Below are positions 1 through 7,872 of a stretch of 64,000 nt of DNA, piece after piece (the stretch's first letter is position 1; the number at the start of each line of letters is the position of its first letter). The stretch is taken from positions 9,420-73,419 of the forward strand of contig JBFWIW010000002.1 in the NCBI GenBank assembly GCA_050253535.1, written 5' to 3'. The position numbers were made by a program, and so were the translations under genes. The DNA is from JBFWIW01 sp050253535. GTDB taxonomy: Bacteria; Bacillota; Clostridia; Oscillospirales; Oscillospiraceae. A model generated the notes under the pieces. The model saw only the letters and a program-made list of their open reading frames with translations. It was not told the DNA's origin and did no database searches.

Positions 1-33
1 AAAAGCAGGCTGATGAAATATCAGCCTGCTTTT
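1..33. terminator. Hairpin, probable bidirectional terminator
   Basis: A 14-bp perfect inverted repeat (arms AAAAGCAGGCTGAT and its complement) surrounds a 5-nt loop. The A-run and T-run ends would let it terminate transcription from either side. The gene it serves on the left is outside the window. Confidence 0.7.
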
Positions 34-75
34 GTCGTTATGACCACTCGAGGGTCATTCGCATGGTACGAGCGT

Positions 76-300
76 TCATAAGAACAAATGGAACTCGGAA
101 AATTTCTGGCAGGAGAGCTTTGGGCAGATCTATCCAACTCTCAAGGAACTGAGGGGTTGGCCGTTAGCTCCGACCATACGGAGGCCGGAAACGGTCGCGG
201 GCAGATAGTATACTACATCACCGGCGCGGGCAGAAAAATGCTATCTGATTGGCTGCGTGAGGAACCAGAAATCGAGAAGCTCAGATACGAAATACTAAGC
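76..300 (+). pseudogene. PadR-family regulator remnant, frameshifted and truncated
   Basis: No intact gene, but two reading frames join into a PadR winged-helix fragment. One frame reads SFGQIYPTLKEL (about 115-150), the typical recognition-helix region of PadR proteins. The next frame reads YYITGAGRKMLSDWL followed by KLRYEIL (about 205-300), the wing and start of the C-terminal helix. A one-base loss near 150-155 would explain the switch. The DNA-binding N-terminus is missing and the 3' part runs into the end of the convergent AraC gene. What I see is the two matching pieces; that they were once one gene is inferred. It is most likely a decaying relic with no function. Confidence 0.55.
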
Positions 301-1192
301 AACCGCCCCGACTCTTTTTGCTTCGATATGCATTTGGCGTCATATTTGTATTTCTCTTAAAATGTTCAATAAAGTGACTCGTATAGTTAAATCCCACCAT
401 TTGAGCTATTTCAGTTATGGTGTACCCGGTGCTATTCAACAATTCTATCGCCTTGTTTATTCGATACTTGCTTAAATACTTTTGTGGAGTAGTGAGCAGT
501 ACAGTTTTGAAGCAGCGGCAACATTCACCTACGCTGATATTAGCCGCATCAGCAATATCTTTGGTAGATAAATTTTCTGAATAATGCTGATGGATATATT
601 CCAACATTTTGTGTATTCGCTGTTGCTTGATAAAATATTGCTGCGGCTGTTTCGTAACTTCACTGGATATATGTTTTATTAAAAGATACCATATCTCCAC
701 AGTCTTTATGGAGATAAGGTACTCTGGAGCAAAGAAATTATCATCGCACATTATGGACTCAAGTTTGGCCATTATATCGAGTACTTCGCGCTCCCAATCT
801 ACCGTAGGCGATAATACTTTTACCTGAAACGCAGGGTTTGTAACATAAGGAAATACATAATTTTGTTCCATTCTGCTGCCAGAAAAAAAAGATAAGAATT
901 TTGTGTGAAAATTAAAGCTTATGTATTCGCCATTATATATGGTTGGGGTACAGTGGAGGCATCCGCAATTGATGAAAAGCCCTTCCCCCTTATGTAGTTC
1001 ATATTCAATGCCATTTACCTGTATTATAACTTTGTCTTTAATTACAAGGGTAAATTGTGGCTCCTCATGCCAATGGTAATCGTAATATTCCTGCCTGTTT
1101 GCATCAACAATATCTTTGGTAACACAGGTCATTTGAAACGGGAAAGCCGTATCCTCATAATAATAGATATCATGAAATATATTTTGTTCCAT
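281..1192 (-). CDS. AraC-family transcriptional regulator with cupin sensor domain
   Basis: About 303 residues. The N-terminal half contains HWHEEPQFTLV (from about residue 40) and a GEGLF turn, typical of the AraC-type cupin ligand-binding domain. The last 100 residues carry the double helix-turn-helix, including SVGECCRCFK and the signature ITEIAQMVGF followed by HFIEHFKRNTNMTP. The start at 1192 is preferred because GAGGA lies 8 nt before it; an in-frame ATG at 1240 lacks a clear ribosome site. The gene is divergent from an EamA exporter 209 bp away, so it probably controls that gene in response to a small ligand; the ligand is unknown. Its last codons overlap the PadR relic, so the C-terminal tail after SKKSRGG may be non-native. 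Confidence 0.88.
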   Translation of the reverse strand: MEQNIFHDIYYYEDTAFPFQMTCVTKDIVDANRQEYYDYHWHEEPQFTLVIKDKVIIQVNGIEYELHKGEGLFINCGCLHCTPTIYNGEYISFNFHTKFLSFFSGSRMEQNYVFPYVTNPAFQVKVLSPTVDWEREVLDIMAKLESIMCDDNFFAPEYLISIKTVEIWYLLIKHISSEVTKQPQQYFIKQQRIHKMLEYIHQHYSENLSTKDIADAANISVGECCRCFKTVLLTTPQKYLSKYRINKAIELLNSTGYTITEIAQMVGFNYTSHFIEHFKRNTNMTPNAYRSKKSRGGCLVFRI

Positions 1193-1401
1193 AGCAATTC
1201 CTCGTCTGGTTAAGAATTTGATATTTTCTGCCAATATCAACGTACTCTAATAGGTAAAGATATGATATCATAATTATCGCGTACTTGAATTAAATATGCA
1301 AGATTAATAGCCAAAATTGATGCTGAAGAGTGTTGCGTGTGACACATTTCAATTCAATTCTGGCTAAAAATTTGGTATTCACGCAAGGAGAATTCACTTA
1401 G

Positions 1402-2319
1402 ATGAAGTTGACAAAAGAAAGATTTGCCGAAGGTGTCCTATTATTCATTACCATGATATGGGGTTCAAGCTTTGTAATTGCAAATATCGCACTTGATGCA
1501 GGCCTATCCCCGCTCTTTATTCTCATGTGCCGTTTTTTTATCGCCTCGCTTGTTATGGGAATTGTTTACCATAAACGATTAAGAAAGAATCTGCATCTAA
1601 AGAATGTAAAACCGGGCATCATACTGGGAATTATTTTTTTGACGGCATTTTATCTGCAGATGATAGGCCTTAAATACTCAACGCCTTCAAATAACGCCAT
1701 CATAACATCTGTAAATGTTGTTTTGGTACCTTTTATCTGCTGGCTGATTGTAAAACGCCGCCCTGCTCCAATCAACTTTGTTTCTTGTTTCATAAGTTTA
1801 GTTGGAATCGCCGTCATATCAGTTGATCTATCCTCCGGATTTTCGCTTCATTTAGGCGACAGTTTTTCTGTTCTGTCTGCTGTTATGTTTGCGGCACAGA
1901 TTGTTGCAGTCGGAGAAATGTCAAAGAGCTCAGAATACGTCACTTTGGTATTCACTGAATTTGTTACTGCCGCCATTATCGCAATGACACTGTATTTCAT
2001 AACAGAACATGATTTACATGCATTTATAAATCGGGCTGGTTGGATACCGATTCTGTATCTTGGAGTCGTTTGTACTTGCATCTGTTTCTTTTTACAGGCC
2101 TGGTCTTTACGAGGTGTCGAATCTTCACGAGGAGCTGTTATTATGTCATTGGAATCGTTATTTGGAGCTTCTCTTTCTATTATCGTAGGAATCGATTCTC
2201 TTAACTGGCACATAGTAGTCGGAGGTCTTGCACTGATTATTGCCGTTATTTTGCCAGAAATAAAATTTTTTAAAAAAACTCTTTATCCATCTCTGAAAAC
2301 TAATGCTCATCATAATTAG
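1402..2319 (+). CDS. EamA (DMT superfamily) drug/metabolite transporter
   Basis: A 305-residue membrane protein with about ten hydrophobic segments and two EamA-type halves. The N-terminus ITMIWGSSFVIA and the phrase LKYSTPSNNAIITSVNVV are typical of the family, which exports amino acids, metabolites or drugs. AAGGAG lies 11 nt before the ATG. It is transcribed divergently from the AraC regulator, the usual arrangement for a regulated exporter. The substrate cannot be told from sequence. Base composition is AT-richer than the core genes after 3.9 kb. Confidence 0.9.
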   Translation: MKLTKERFAEGVLLFITMIWGSSFVIANIALDAGLSPLFILMCRFFIASLVMGIVYHKRLRKNLHLKNVKPGIILGIIFLTAFYLQMIGLKYSTPSNNAIITSVNVVLVPFICWLIVKRRPAPINFVSCFISLVGIAVISVDLSSGFSLHLGDSFSVLSAVMFAAQIVAVGEMSKSSEYVTLVFTEFVTAAIIAMTLYFITEHDLHAFINRAGWIPILYLGVVCTCICFFLQAWSLRGVESSRGAVIMSLESLFGASLSIIVGIDSLNWHIVVGGLALIIAVILPEIKFFKKTLYPSLKTNAHHN

Positions 2320-2528
2320 CATTGTGACAAATGAACTGAATATCCTCGCCTTGTGCATAATTGACTTTGCTCTACGGAGTCAGAAAAACGAGGTTCGGCT
2401 TTGCGGTCACCGTGCTCCGGTAAATCGAATCTCAAAGTCTGGCATCCTTTCTTCATAGCTTTCTCAGCCTTATTTGACTGATCACCATGCACGGCAATAA
2501 AGACACTGCTCGATGTAGGCCTCCACAA
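2316..2528 (-). pseudogene. Alpha/beta-hydrolase gene fragment
   Basis: The - strand frame includes VFIAVHGDQSNKAEKAMKKG and TLRFDLPEHGDRK, which resemble the HG oxyanion-hole region and following strand of a clostridial alpha/beta hydrolase. No catalytic serine elbow or C-terminal half follows, and the sequence loses similarity after about 40 residues. The nearest upstream segment does not extend the domain. I read it as a short relic of a deleted gene. The family match is from memory of the motif, not a search. Confidence 0.4.
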
Positions 2529-2605
2529 AATTGCGAGAATCCCCTTTATTGATAAGTTTTATGTTTTCATTCTGACTTCTTCCCTTTTAAGTGTAGTATA
2601 AAATT

Positions 2606-2653
2606 AAAATCGTTTCTACAGGATGATTTCTCAAATCCTATAGAAACGATTTT
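2606..2653. repeat. Long imperfect inverted repeat in accessory spacer
   Basis: 19-bp arms (2606-2624 and 2635-2653) differ at one position and enclose a 10-nt loop, flanked by A- and T-rich ends. It could be a bidirectional terminator or the remains of a small mobile element. The rest of the 2529-2821 spacer is AT-rich and shows no convincing gene. Confidence 0.6.
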
Positions 2654-2821
2654 GGTCCGAGTGTTCTTACAGCATTTACACGAAAAAGACAGTAATATCA
2701 ATGGTTTCAGGGCAGTAGAGAAGCAGTATTTACACCTAAAAATTGAAAATTTAATTGCTATCACTGGCGGCCTATGTATAATAAAAAGCAAAGATGTATG
2801 TTAATGGGAGGAGTGATGTTG

Positions 2822-3592
2822 ATGGGCGAAAATCTATCAACCCAAAGCAACTCTGAAAGCATCAAAGACGAATTTGATAATAAAATCGGCCGGCTGACGA
2901 AAAGCAGGGCTTATCTCGATTTCTGCGAAGAGGTATACGGATACAGAATGTATCTGTTCAACATGATGGATAGGGAGCAGCTTGATTTTGTTTTTAATTC
3001 AATTTTATTGTCATCGGACGATACTCTTCTGGATCTGGGATGCGGTTCGGGAAGTATATTGAATTTGCTTGTCGAAAAATACGAGTGTTCGGGAATCGGC
3101 ATTGATCAGTTAAATATTGATATTATGGGGAAGAGCAACAAATCTGTTACCTATTTAAACGGCGACATTGACCGTCTTCCTGATTACCATCTGAAACCGA
3201 CAGTCACGTTGTCCATCGACAGCCTGTATTTCAGTAATGACTTGGACACATTGTTCCGTACTTTATATGGCTTTCGAAACAGCAGAATGTACTTGTTTTA
3301 TTCTCAGTACCTGTTTGAAGAAACTACAGGTGACAGGAGTATCCTGCGTGGAGATCATACGAAAGTCGCCGACATTCTGAATAAGAACGAGTTTTCTTAT
3401 GAAACAATTGATTATAGTAAAAACGAACAGTTATTGTACGAAAAAGCTTTGGTGGCGCTGAAAAAGCGTAAAGAAGAGTTTTGGAGCGAAGGAAACTCAG
3501 ATCTATATGAGAGCAAGCTCAAAGAAGACATGATAGGAAAGCGCCTCTATGATAAAGGTCTTGCAAGCAGGTTTCTTTATATCATTAAATGA
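2822..3592 (+). CDS. Class I SAM-dependent methyltransferase
   Basis: About 256 residues. Motif I is clear (LLDLGCGSGSILNLL), followed by an acidic strand end (GIGIDQLN) and NGDIDRLP, the adenine-contact region of Rossmann-fold methyltransferases. The N-terminal KSRAYLDFCEEVYGY region may help recognise the substrate, which is unknown. The start is taken at 2822, placed 10 nt after GGAGG; ATG 2816 and a longer frame from 2774 are alternatives. It stands alone between the hydrolase relic and a terminator, in AT-richer DNA, consistent with a horizontally acquired gene. Confidence 0.8.
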   Translation: MGENLSTQSNSESIKDEFDNKIGRLTKSRAYLDFCEEVYGYRMYLFNMMDREQLDFVFNSILLSSDDTLLDLGCGSGSILNLLVEKYECSGIGIDQLNIDIMGKSNKSVTYLNGDIDRLPDYHLKPTVTLSIDSLYFSNDLDTLFRTLYGFRNSRMYLFYSQYLFEETTGDRSILRGDHTKVADILNKNEFSYETIDYSKNEQLLYEKALVALKKRKEEFWSEGNSDLYESKLKEDMIGKRLYDKGLASRFLYIIK

Positions 3593-3625
3593 CCGGATGC
3601 TACGAGGCTTGTACCGCATACGCAA

Positions 3626-3661
3626 AAAATCAGAGCCGTCGAATCCGACGGCTCTGATTTT
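3626..3661. terminator. Terminator between methyltransferase and tRNA-Leu
   Basis: 16-bp perfect arms (AAAATCAGAGCCGTCG and complement) around a 4-nt loop, with A-run and T-run at the ends. It can stop both the + strand methyltransferase and the - strand tRNA transcript. Its last base touches the encoded CCA end of the tRNA. Confidence 0.85.
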
Positions 3662-3748
3662 GGTGCGCGAGGCGGGACTTGAACCCGCACCCTCGTATTG
3701 AGGACTAGAACCTGAATCTAGCGAGTCTGCCAATTCCACCACTCGCGC
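3661..3748 (-). tRNA. tRNA-Leu, anticodon CAG
   Basis: Read on the - strand it folds as a class II tRNA. The acceptor stem is GCGCGAG paired with CTCGCGC, the D-arm contains TGGTGGAATTGGCAGAC, and the anticodon stem CTAGA/TCTAG encloses loop TTCAGGT with anticodon CAG. A long variable arm (TCCTC...GAGG), T-arm GCGGGTTCAAGTCCCGC and encoded ACCA end complete it. Its 3' end faces the AT-rich accessory segment at 1-3660. Confidence 0.97.
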
Positions 3749-3917
3749 ATATTTGAGGCGTTTTTTATAATACCACCTGCGGATTTTCATGTCAATACCA
3801 AATCCTCAACTTATATTGAGGTGTTGCGGTATTTCCGCCTGAGTATTATAATGTTTCCAGTCAGGCCCGCAAAAGCCAAATATTGCAGAAATATTAGATA
3901 CGGAAAGGGAAATTGCT

Positions 3918-4847
3918 ATGCAGACGATACGCCAGGACGGTAACTACAGCTATTTATTTTCGCGATATGCGCCGGTCGTCGCAACGGTTGAGCCCGGAGA
4001 GATGATCGAGGTCTACACGGAGGACGCATTCAGCGGACTCGTAAAGGAAGAGACAGACCTGCCGAGCAAGCTCAAACGCATAGGGCCGAACCCGCAGGTG
4101 GGGCCTGTTTTCGTAAAAGGTGCCATACCGGGGGACACGCTCGCAGTTCACATCCATTCAATTGAATTAACAAGAGATTACGGTGCGAGCCAGATTTCGA
4201 CGGCGTTTGGAGGTTTGCAGGCCACAAAATTCACTGCAATGCTTCATGAACCTTTTGAAAACCGTGTTTTCAAATACCTGATAGACGGTGACCGGGCATA
4301 CCACCCGAGGTATCCGCAGCTCTCGTTCAATGTCGACCCGTTTCTGGGCACTATCGCGACGGCGCCGAAGCTGGAAGCACTATCAACCATGGTACCGTTC
4401 GATCACGGCGGGAACATGGATGTTCCCGCGGTAAAGCCCGGCAACACGGTCTATCTGCCGGTGGACGTCGAGGGCGCATATTTCTTCACCGGGGACTGCC
4501 ATGCGAGGCAGGGGGACGGCGAGCTTTGCGGTACGGCGGTCGAAATCTCGGCAAAGGTGCGGCTCTCCTTCGACATCGTTAAAAAAATGAACACCCAATG
4601 GCCGAGGATTGAGAGTGCGACGCACTATATGGCGGTTGGTTCGGCGCGCCCTTTGGAGGACGCCGCTAGGATTGCCTGGTGCGAGTTAATATCTTGGATG
4701 ACCGAGCTCGGCTGGGAAAAGGAACATGCCTACCAGATGCTCTCACAGGTGGGCGAGATGACGCTTGGAAATATGGTCGACCCTAATTACAGTATGGTTG
4801 CGAAGATTGAGAAAAAGTATGCGGATTATTTTATAAATAACGCATAA
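3918..4847 (+). CDS. Acetamidase/formamidase family protein
   Basis: 309 residues of the FmdA/AmdA fold, which hydrolyses formamide or short amides to ammonia and the acid. Visible family features include VGPVFVKGAIPGDTLAVHI, NVDPFLGTIATAP and GDCHARQGDGELCG; this last motif carries the conserved His and acidic residues. A GGAAAGGG ribosome site precedes the ATG. It is a single gene: tRNA-Leu lies upstream on the other strand and a terminator follows. The exact amide substrate cannot be told. Confidence 0.88.
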   Translation: MQTIRQDGNYSYLFSRYAPVVATVEPGEMIEVYTEDAFSGLVKEETDLPSKLKRIGPNPQVGPVFVKGAIPGDTLAVHIHSIELTRDYGASQISTAFGGLQATKFTAMLHEPFENRVFKYLIDGDRAYHPRYPQLSFNVDPFLGTIATAPKLEALSTMVPFDHGGNMDVPAVKPGNTVYLPVDVEGAYFFTGDCHARQGDGELCGTAVEISAKVRLSFDIVKKMNTQWPRIESATHYMAVGSARPLEDAARIAWCELISWMTELGWEKEHAYQMLSQVGEMTLGNMVDPNYSMVAKIEKKYADYFINNA

Positions 4848-4854
4848 TAAGTAA

Positions 4855-4883
4855 ATCAAAGAAGCCCTTCGCGCTTCTTTGAT
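4855..4883 (+). terminator. Terminator-like hairpin after formamidase
   Basis: 11-bp arms ATCAAAGAAGC / GCTTCTTTGAT with a 7-nt loop, 8 bp after the stop codon. There is only a weak T-run beyond the stem. It is also the left part of a short dispersed repeat shared with 22225-22320. Confidence 0.55.
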
Positions 4884-4884
4884 T

Positions 4885-4941
4885 GCATGAGACAGCTGCT
4901 CAGCCGCAGCCGCCATGAAAAGCGTCATTTTCGCTGTGCAA
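4885..4941 (+). repeat. Short dispersed repeat R3, copy 1
   Basis: By eye about three quarters of bases match 22264-22320. Shared blocks include AGCTGCTCA, CCGCAGCC and GTCATTT. In both places it follows a gene-end hairpin, so the repeat unit may include the hairpin. Its centre (GCTGC TCAGCC GCAGC) is itself a small inverted repeat. Confidence 0.5.
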
Positions 4942-5038
4942 GACTTTATCTCTTAATCCGTATAATTAGTGAGATGACAAATTATGTTAAATATAGCCGG
5001 AAATATTATAGCCTCAAATTATTATTGGAGGGGTCAGA

Positions 5039-5545
5039 ATGAGTTTTAAAAGAATTAAACCGCAGGACATAGATGGCAACCCGTTTTCAATGATTGGGGA
5101 GGAGTGGATGCTGATAACCGGCGGCAACGCGGACGGATTCAACAGCATGACGGCCTCGTGGGGCGCGCTCGGCGTCCAGTGGGAAAAGCCGGTGGCGCAC
5201 TGCCTTGTCCGCCCGACTCGCCACACCTATAAATTTATCGATCAATGCGACTACTATACACTTTCTTTTTATGACTCGAAGTATGCGGATAAGCTCTCAT
5301 ATTTCGGCACGGTAAGCGGCCGTGACGAGGACAAGGTCAAGGGCTCCGGCTTCACGCCGAAAATACTCGACTGCGGAGCCGCCTGCTATGAGGAGGCGAA
5401 TCTTATCCTCGTCTGTAAAAAGCTCTATTACCACGATATCAATCCCGCGGCGTTCAAGGTACCGGGGATTGAGGACAACTACCCGAAAAAGGATTATCAC
5501 CGCGTTTACGTCGGAGAAATCGTTGAAGTACTAAGTAGCCACTGA
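5039..5545 (+). CDS. Flavin reductase-like (FMN-binding split barrel) protein
   Basis: 168 residues. The pattern EEWMLITGGNADGFNSMTAS, then a WEKP segment and RPTRHTYKFI, matches the flavin reductase-like split-barrel family. These proteins bind FMN as reductases or electron carriers. GGAGG lies 7 nt before the ATG. The last codons and stop (GCCACTGA) fall inside the terminal inverted repeat of the 5539-5690 repeat, so insertion of that element set the present C-terminus. The physiological partner is unknown. Confidence 0.85.
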   Translation: MSFKRIKPQDIDGNPFSMIGEEWMLITGGNADGFNSMTASWGALGVQWEKPVAHCLVRPTRHTYKFIDQCDYYTLSFYDSKYADKLSYFGTVSGRDEDKVKGSGFTPKILDCGAACYEEANLILVCKKLYYHDINPAAFKVPGIEDNYPKKDYHRVYVGEIVEVLSSH

Positions 5546-5690
5546 TTAAATCAGCTGCCGGCGACCGAGCGGATTATTTTATGCCAGTCTGTGAAGAAAC
5601 CTCGTTAATACACCAAGTATTGCCTGCATTTTTTGAACAAACCGGCGAAGAAAATTCTCGCTTATTCATCCGACGCAATTTAATCAGTGG
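5539..5690 (-). repeat. Dispersed repeat R1, copy 1, with 13-bp terminal inverted repeats
   Basis: Perfect ends CCACTGATTAAAT (5539-5551) and ATTTAATCAGTGG (5678-5690) bound a 152-bp unit. The reverse complement aligns along its length with 20234-20381. Shared blocks include TGATTAAAT at the end, GTGTATTAACGAG in the middle and AAAATAAT near the far end. No open frame is visible inside. The size and ends resemble a MITE or another non-autonomous element. It lies between the flavin reductase and hflX and supplies the stop codon of the former. Confidence 0.75.
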
Positions 5691-5740
5691 TTATCTGAAA
5701 AAATGAGGCGGTCATTATAGAAAACATAATTGAAAAAGCC

Positions 5741-6982
5741 GTGCTCGCCGGACTGTCGGCGGACTGCATGGAAGAGAAAGAGCGCTCCACGGAGGAGAGC
5801 CTCGACGAGCTCGAGGCTCTCCTTGAGACGGCGGGCGGGATCTCGTGCGGGAGAGTACTGCAGAACAGGCCGACACCGGACCCGCGTACGTTCATAGGCG
5901 AGGGGAAGACAGCCGAACTCAAGGCGCTGGTCGACGTAAACGCGTGTACGCTTGCCGTGTTCGACAACGAGCTCTCTCCATCGCAGATGAGGGCACTCTC
6001 AAACGATCTTGGCGTGCGCGTAATAGACCGCTCCGGGCTCATACTGGATATTTTTGCACAACGCGCTCAGACACGCGAGGGAAGGCTGCAGGTTGAACTC
6101 GCTCAGTACAAATACCTTCTGCCGCGGCTTACCGGAATGTGGGGACACCTTGTGCGCCAGACGGCCTCGGGTGGCTCGAGTCCTATTGGTACGCGCGGCC
6201 CCGGTGAGACACAGCTGGAGACCGACAGACGCCACATAAGGCGCAGGATAGCAAAGCTCGAGGAGGAACTGGAGGAGGTCAGAAAGGTGCGCGGCACCCA
6301 GCGTCGGCGCCGCGAGAAGAACGGTATGCCGGTCGTGGCTCTCGTGGGCTACACGAACGCCGGGAAATCGACGCTGTTAAACTATCTGACCGATGCGGGA
6401 ATCCCCGCAAAAAATCGCCTTTTTGATACGCTCGACACAACGACGAGAAGGCTGCAGATAAGCCCGACGCTTGAAGTCCTGATATCAGACACCGTTGGCT
6501 TTATAAGGAAGCTCCCTCACCATCTAGTTGAGGCTTTTAAAGCGACGCTTGAGGAGCTTACGTATGCCGACCTTCTCATACATGTCATAGACGCGTCGAA
6601 TCCTGGCTGGCAGGAGCAGGCGCGGATTGTGGAAGAGCTTATTACCCAACTCGGTGCCAGCGAGACGCCGTACATTGATGTGTTCAACAAGGCAGACCTC
6701 TATACGGGCGACATACTGCCGGGAAGCGGCGGGTCCGTCGCCGTATCCGCGCTTACCGGTGTTGGGACGGACAAGCTTATAGAGAAGATCGAAAAGATAC
6801 TCGACAAAGGAAAAAAGCGAGTCGTCCTCCACCTGCCGTACGACAAAGGAGGGCTTCTTGAAATACTCCACCGCGACGCGTCGGTGCTGCGCACCGATTA
6901 CCTCGATGGCTGTATAGAGGTCGAGGTCGTATTGAATCCCGAGACCTACGGCAAGGTGCGATCCTTCATCCCAGAGGTTTAG
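5741..6982 (+). CDS. hflX: GTPase HflX
   Basis: 413 residues from a GTG. HflX is a ribosome-associated GTPase that splits stalled or hibernating ribosomes. The N-terminal HflX domain has TFIGEGKTAELKAL, then a basic coiled region (about 150-200). The GTPase domain has G1 GYTNAGKS (about 203), G3 DTVGF (about 250) and G4 NKAD (about 316). The GTG at 5741 has no ribosome site. The frame stays open back to 5699 and encodes IIENIIEKAVLAG, and a GAGG at 5705 is well placed for ATT 5714 or ATA 5717. The true start may therefore be non-canonical and about 8 residues earlier. Repeat R1 ends 24 bp before that point. Confidence 0.93.
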   Translation: MLAGLSADCMEEKERSTEESLDELEALLETAGGISCGRVLQNRPTPDPRTFIGEGKTAELKALVDVNACTLAVFDNELSPSQMRALSNDLGVRVIDRSGLILDIFAQRAQTREGRLQVELAQYKYLLPRLTGMWGHLVRQTASGGSSPIGTRGPGETQLETDRRHIRRRIAKLEEELEEVRKVRGTQRRRREKNGMPVVALVGYTNAGKSTLLNYLTDAGIPAKNRLFDTLDTTTRRLQISPTLEVLISDTVGFIRKLPHHLVEAFKATLEELTYADLLIHVIDASNPGWQEQARIVEELITQLGASETPYIDVFNKADLYTGDILPGSGGSVAVSALTGVGTDKLIEKIEKILDKGKKRVVLHLPYDKGGLLEILHRDASVLRTDYLDGCIEVEVVLNPETYGKVRSFIPEV

Positions 6983-7123
6983 TATGAAGAGCTTCATAAT
7001 GAAATTTAATAAAATATTTCGATTGCTATCAGCAAACACGGCGGCCGAAAAAGATGGGCCAAACATCCCGTACGCGGGAGAATTTTATGTTTATTTGTGC
7101 TCTGGAGAACATTGGAGGTTACT

Positions 7124-7753
7124 TTGACGGAGTATAGGATACCCGCCGGATACGGAGAGGCGGAATACATCGAAAAGCGTTCACGATTTACTGGCAGGGT
7201 TTGGTTCGCAGAGACTGAGATCGAGGCTGTTTCCCGAATAAAGGAGATGCGCGAGCGGCACTGGGACGCGACACACAACGTCTATGGCTACATTATAAAA
7301 GAGGGCGGCATAATGCGCTATTCGGACGATGGGGAACCGCAGGGAACGTCCGGCATGCCGACTTTGAACGTATTTCGCAGTGAGGAGATATATAACGTCT
7401 GCTGCGTCGTGACACGGTACTTCGGCGGAACACTGCTCGGAGCCGGCGGGCTTGTCAGGGCATACACCAAGACAGCGAAGATGGCTCTGGAATCAGCCGG
7501 TATTTCCGTCATGCGGCTCTGGAAGCAGATGCTTGTCGCGTGTTCATATTCGCAGTACGAACGGGTAAAGCTCGAGCTTGAGGTGGTAGGCGCTGTTATA
7601 ACGGACACGGACTACGGTGCGGACATCGTAATAACAGCGCTTTTGCCGGAAGACAAGGCGGAGCCTTTTTCCCTCCGAATAACAGACCTCACCTCGGGGA
7701 CCGTCGTCCCCGAGACGGTGGGAGAAGAATTCAGGGCAGTCAGGATAATTTGA
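7124..7753 (+). CDS. yigZ: YigZ/IMPACT family protein
   Basis: About 209 residues, starting with TTG placed 5 nt after GGAGG (LTEYRIPAG). An upstream GTG at 7097 lacks a ribosome site. The UPF0029/IMPACT N-terminal domain shows KRSRFTG, DATHNVYGY, SDDGEPQGTSGMP and RYFGGTLLGAGGL, all strongly conserved; a smaller C-terminal domain follows. Bacterial members are of uncertain function; eukaryotic IMPACT modulates translation control. It lies between hflX and dgt, and its stop is 119 bp before the dgt start. Confidence 0.9.
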   Translation: MTEYRIPAGYGEAEYIEKRSRFTGRVWFAETEIEAVSRIKEMRERHWDATHNVYGYIIKEGGIMRYSDDGEPQGTSGMPTLNVFRSEEIYNVCCVVTRYFGGTLLGAGGLVRAYTKTAKMALESAGISVMRLWKQMLVACSYSQYERVKLELEVVGAVITDTDYGADIVITALLPEDKAEPFSLRITDLTSGTVVPETVGEEFRAVRII

Positions 7754-7872
7754 AATTGGGGGGAGGCAATGCCTCTCCTCAATTTATTTTAAAAATTTGC
7801 GAAAATAAAAAAGGGTTTTTGGGATTTACAGCGAATAAAGACATAGACAAAATTATTCGGGGAGGGAAAGCG

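Noticed and set aside
2529..2821. 74-residue - strand open frame in the accessory spacer
   Set aside because: AT-rich frame spanning a hairpin, without ribosome site or recognisable domain.
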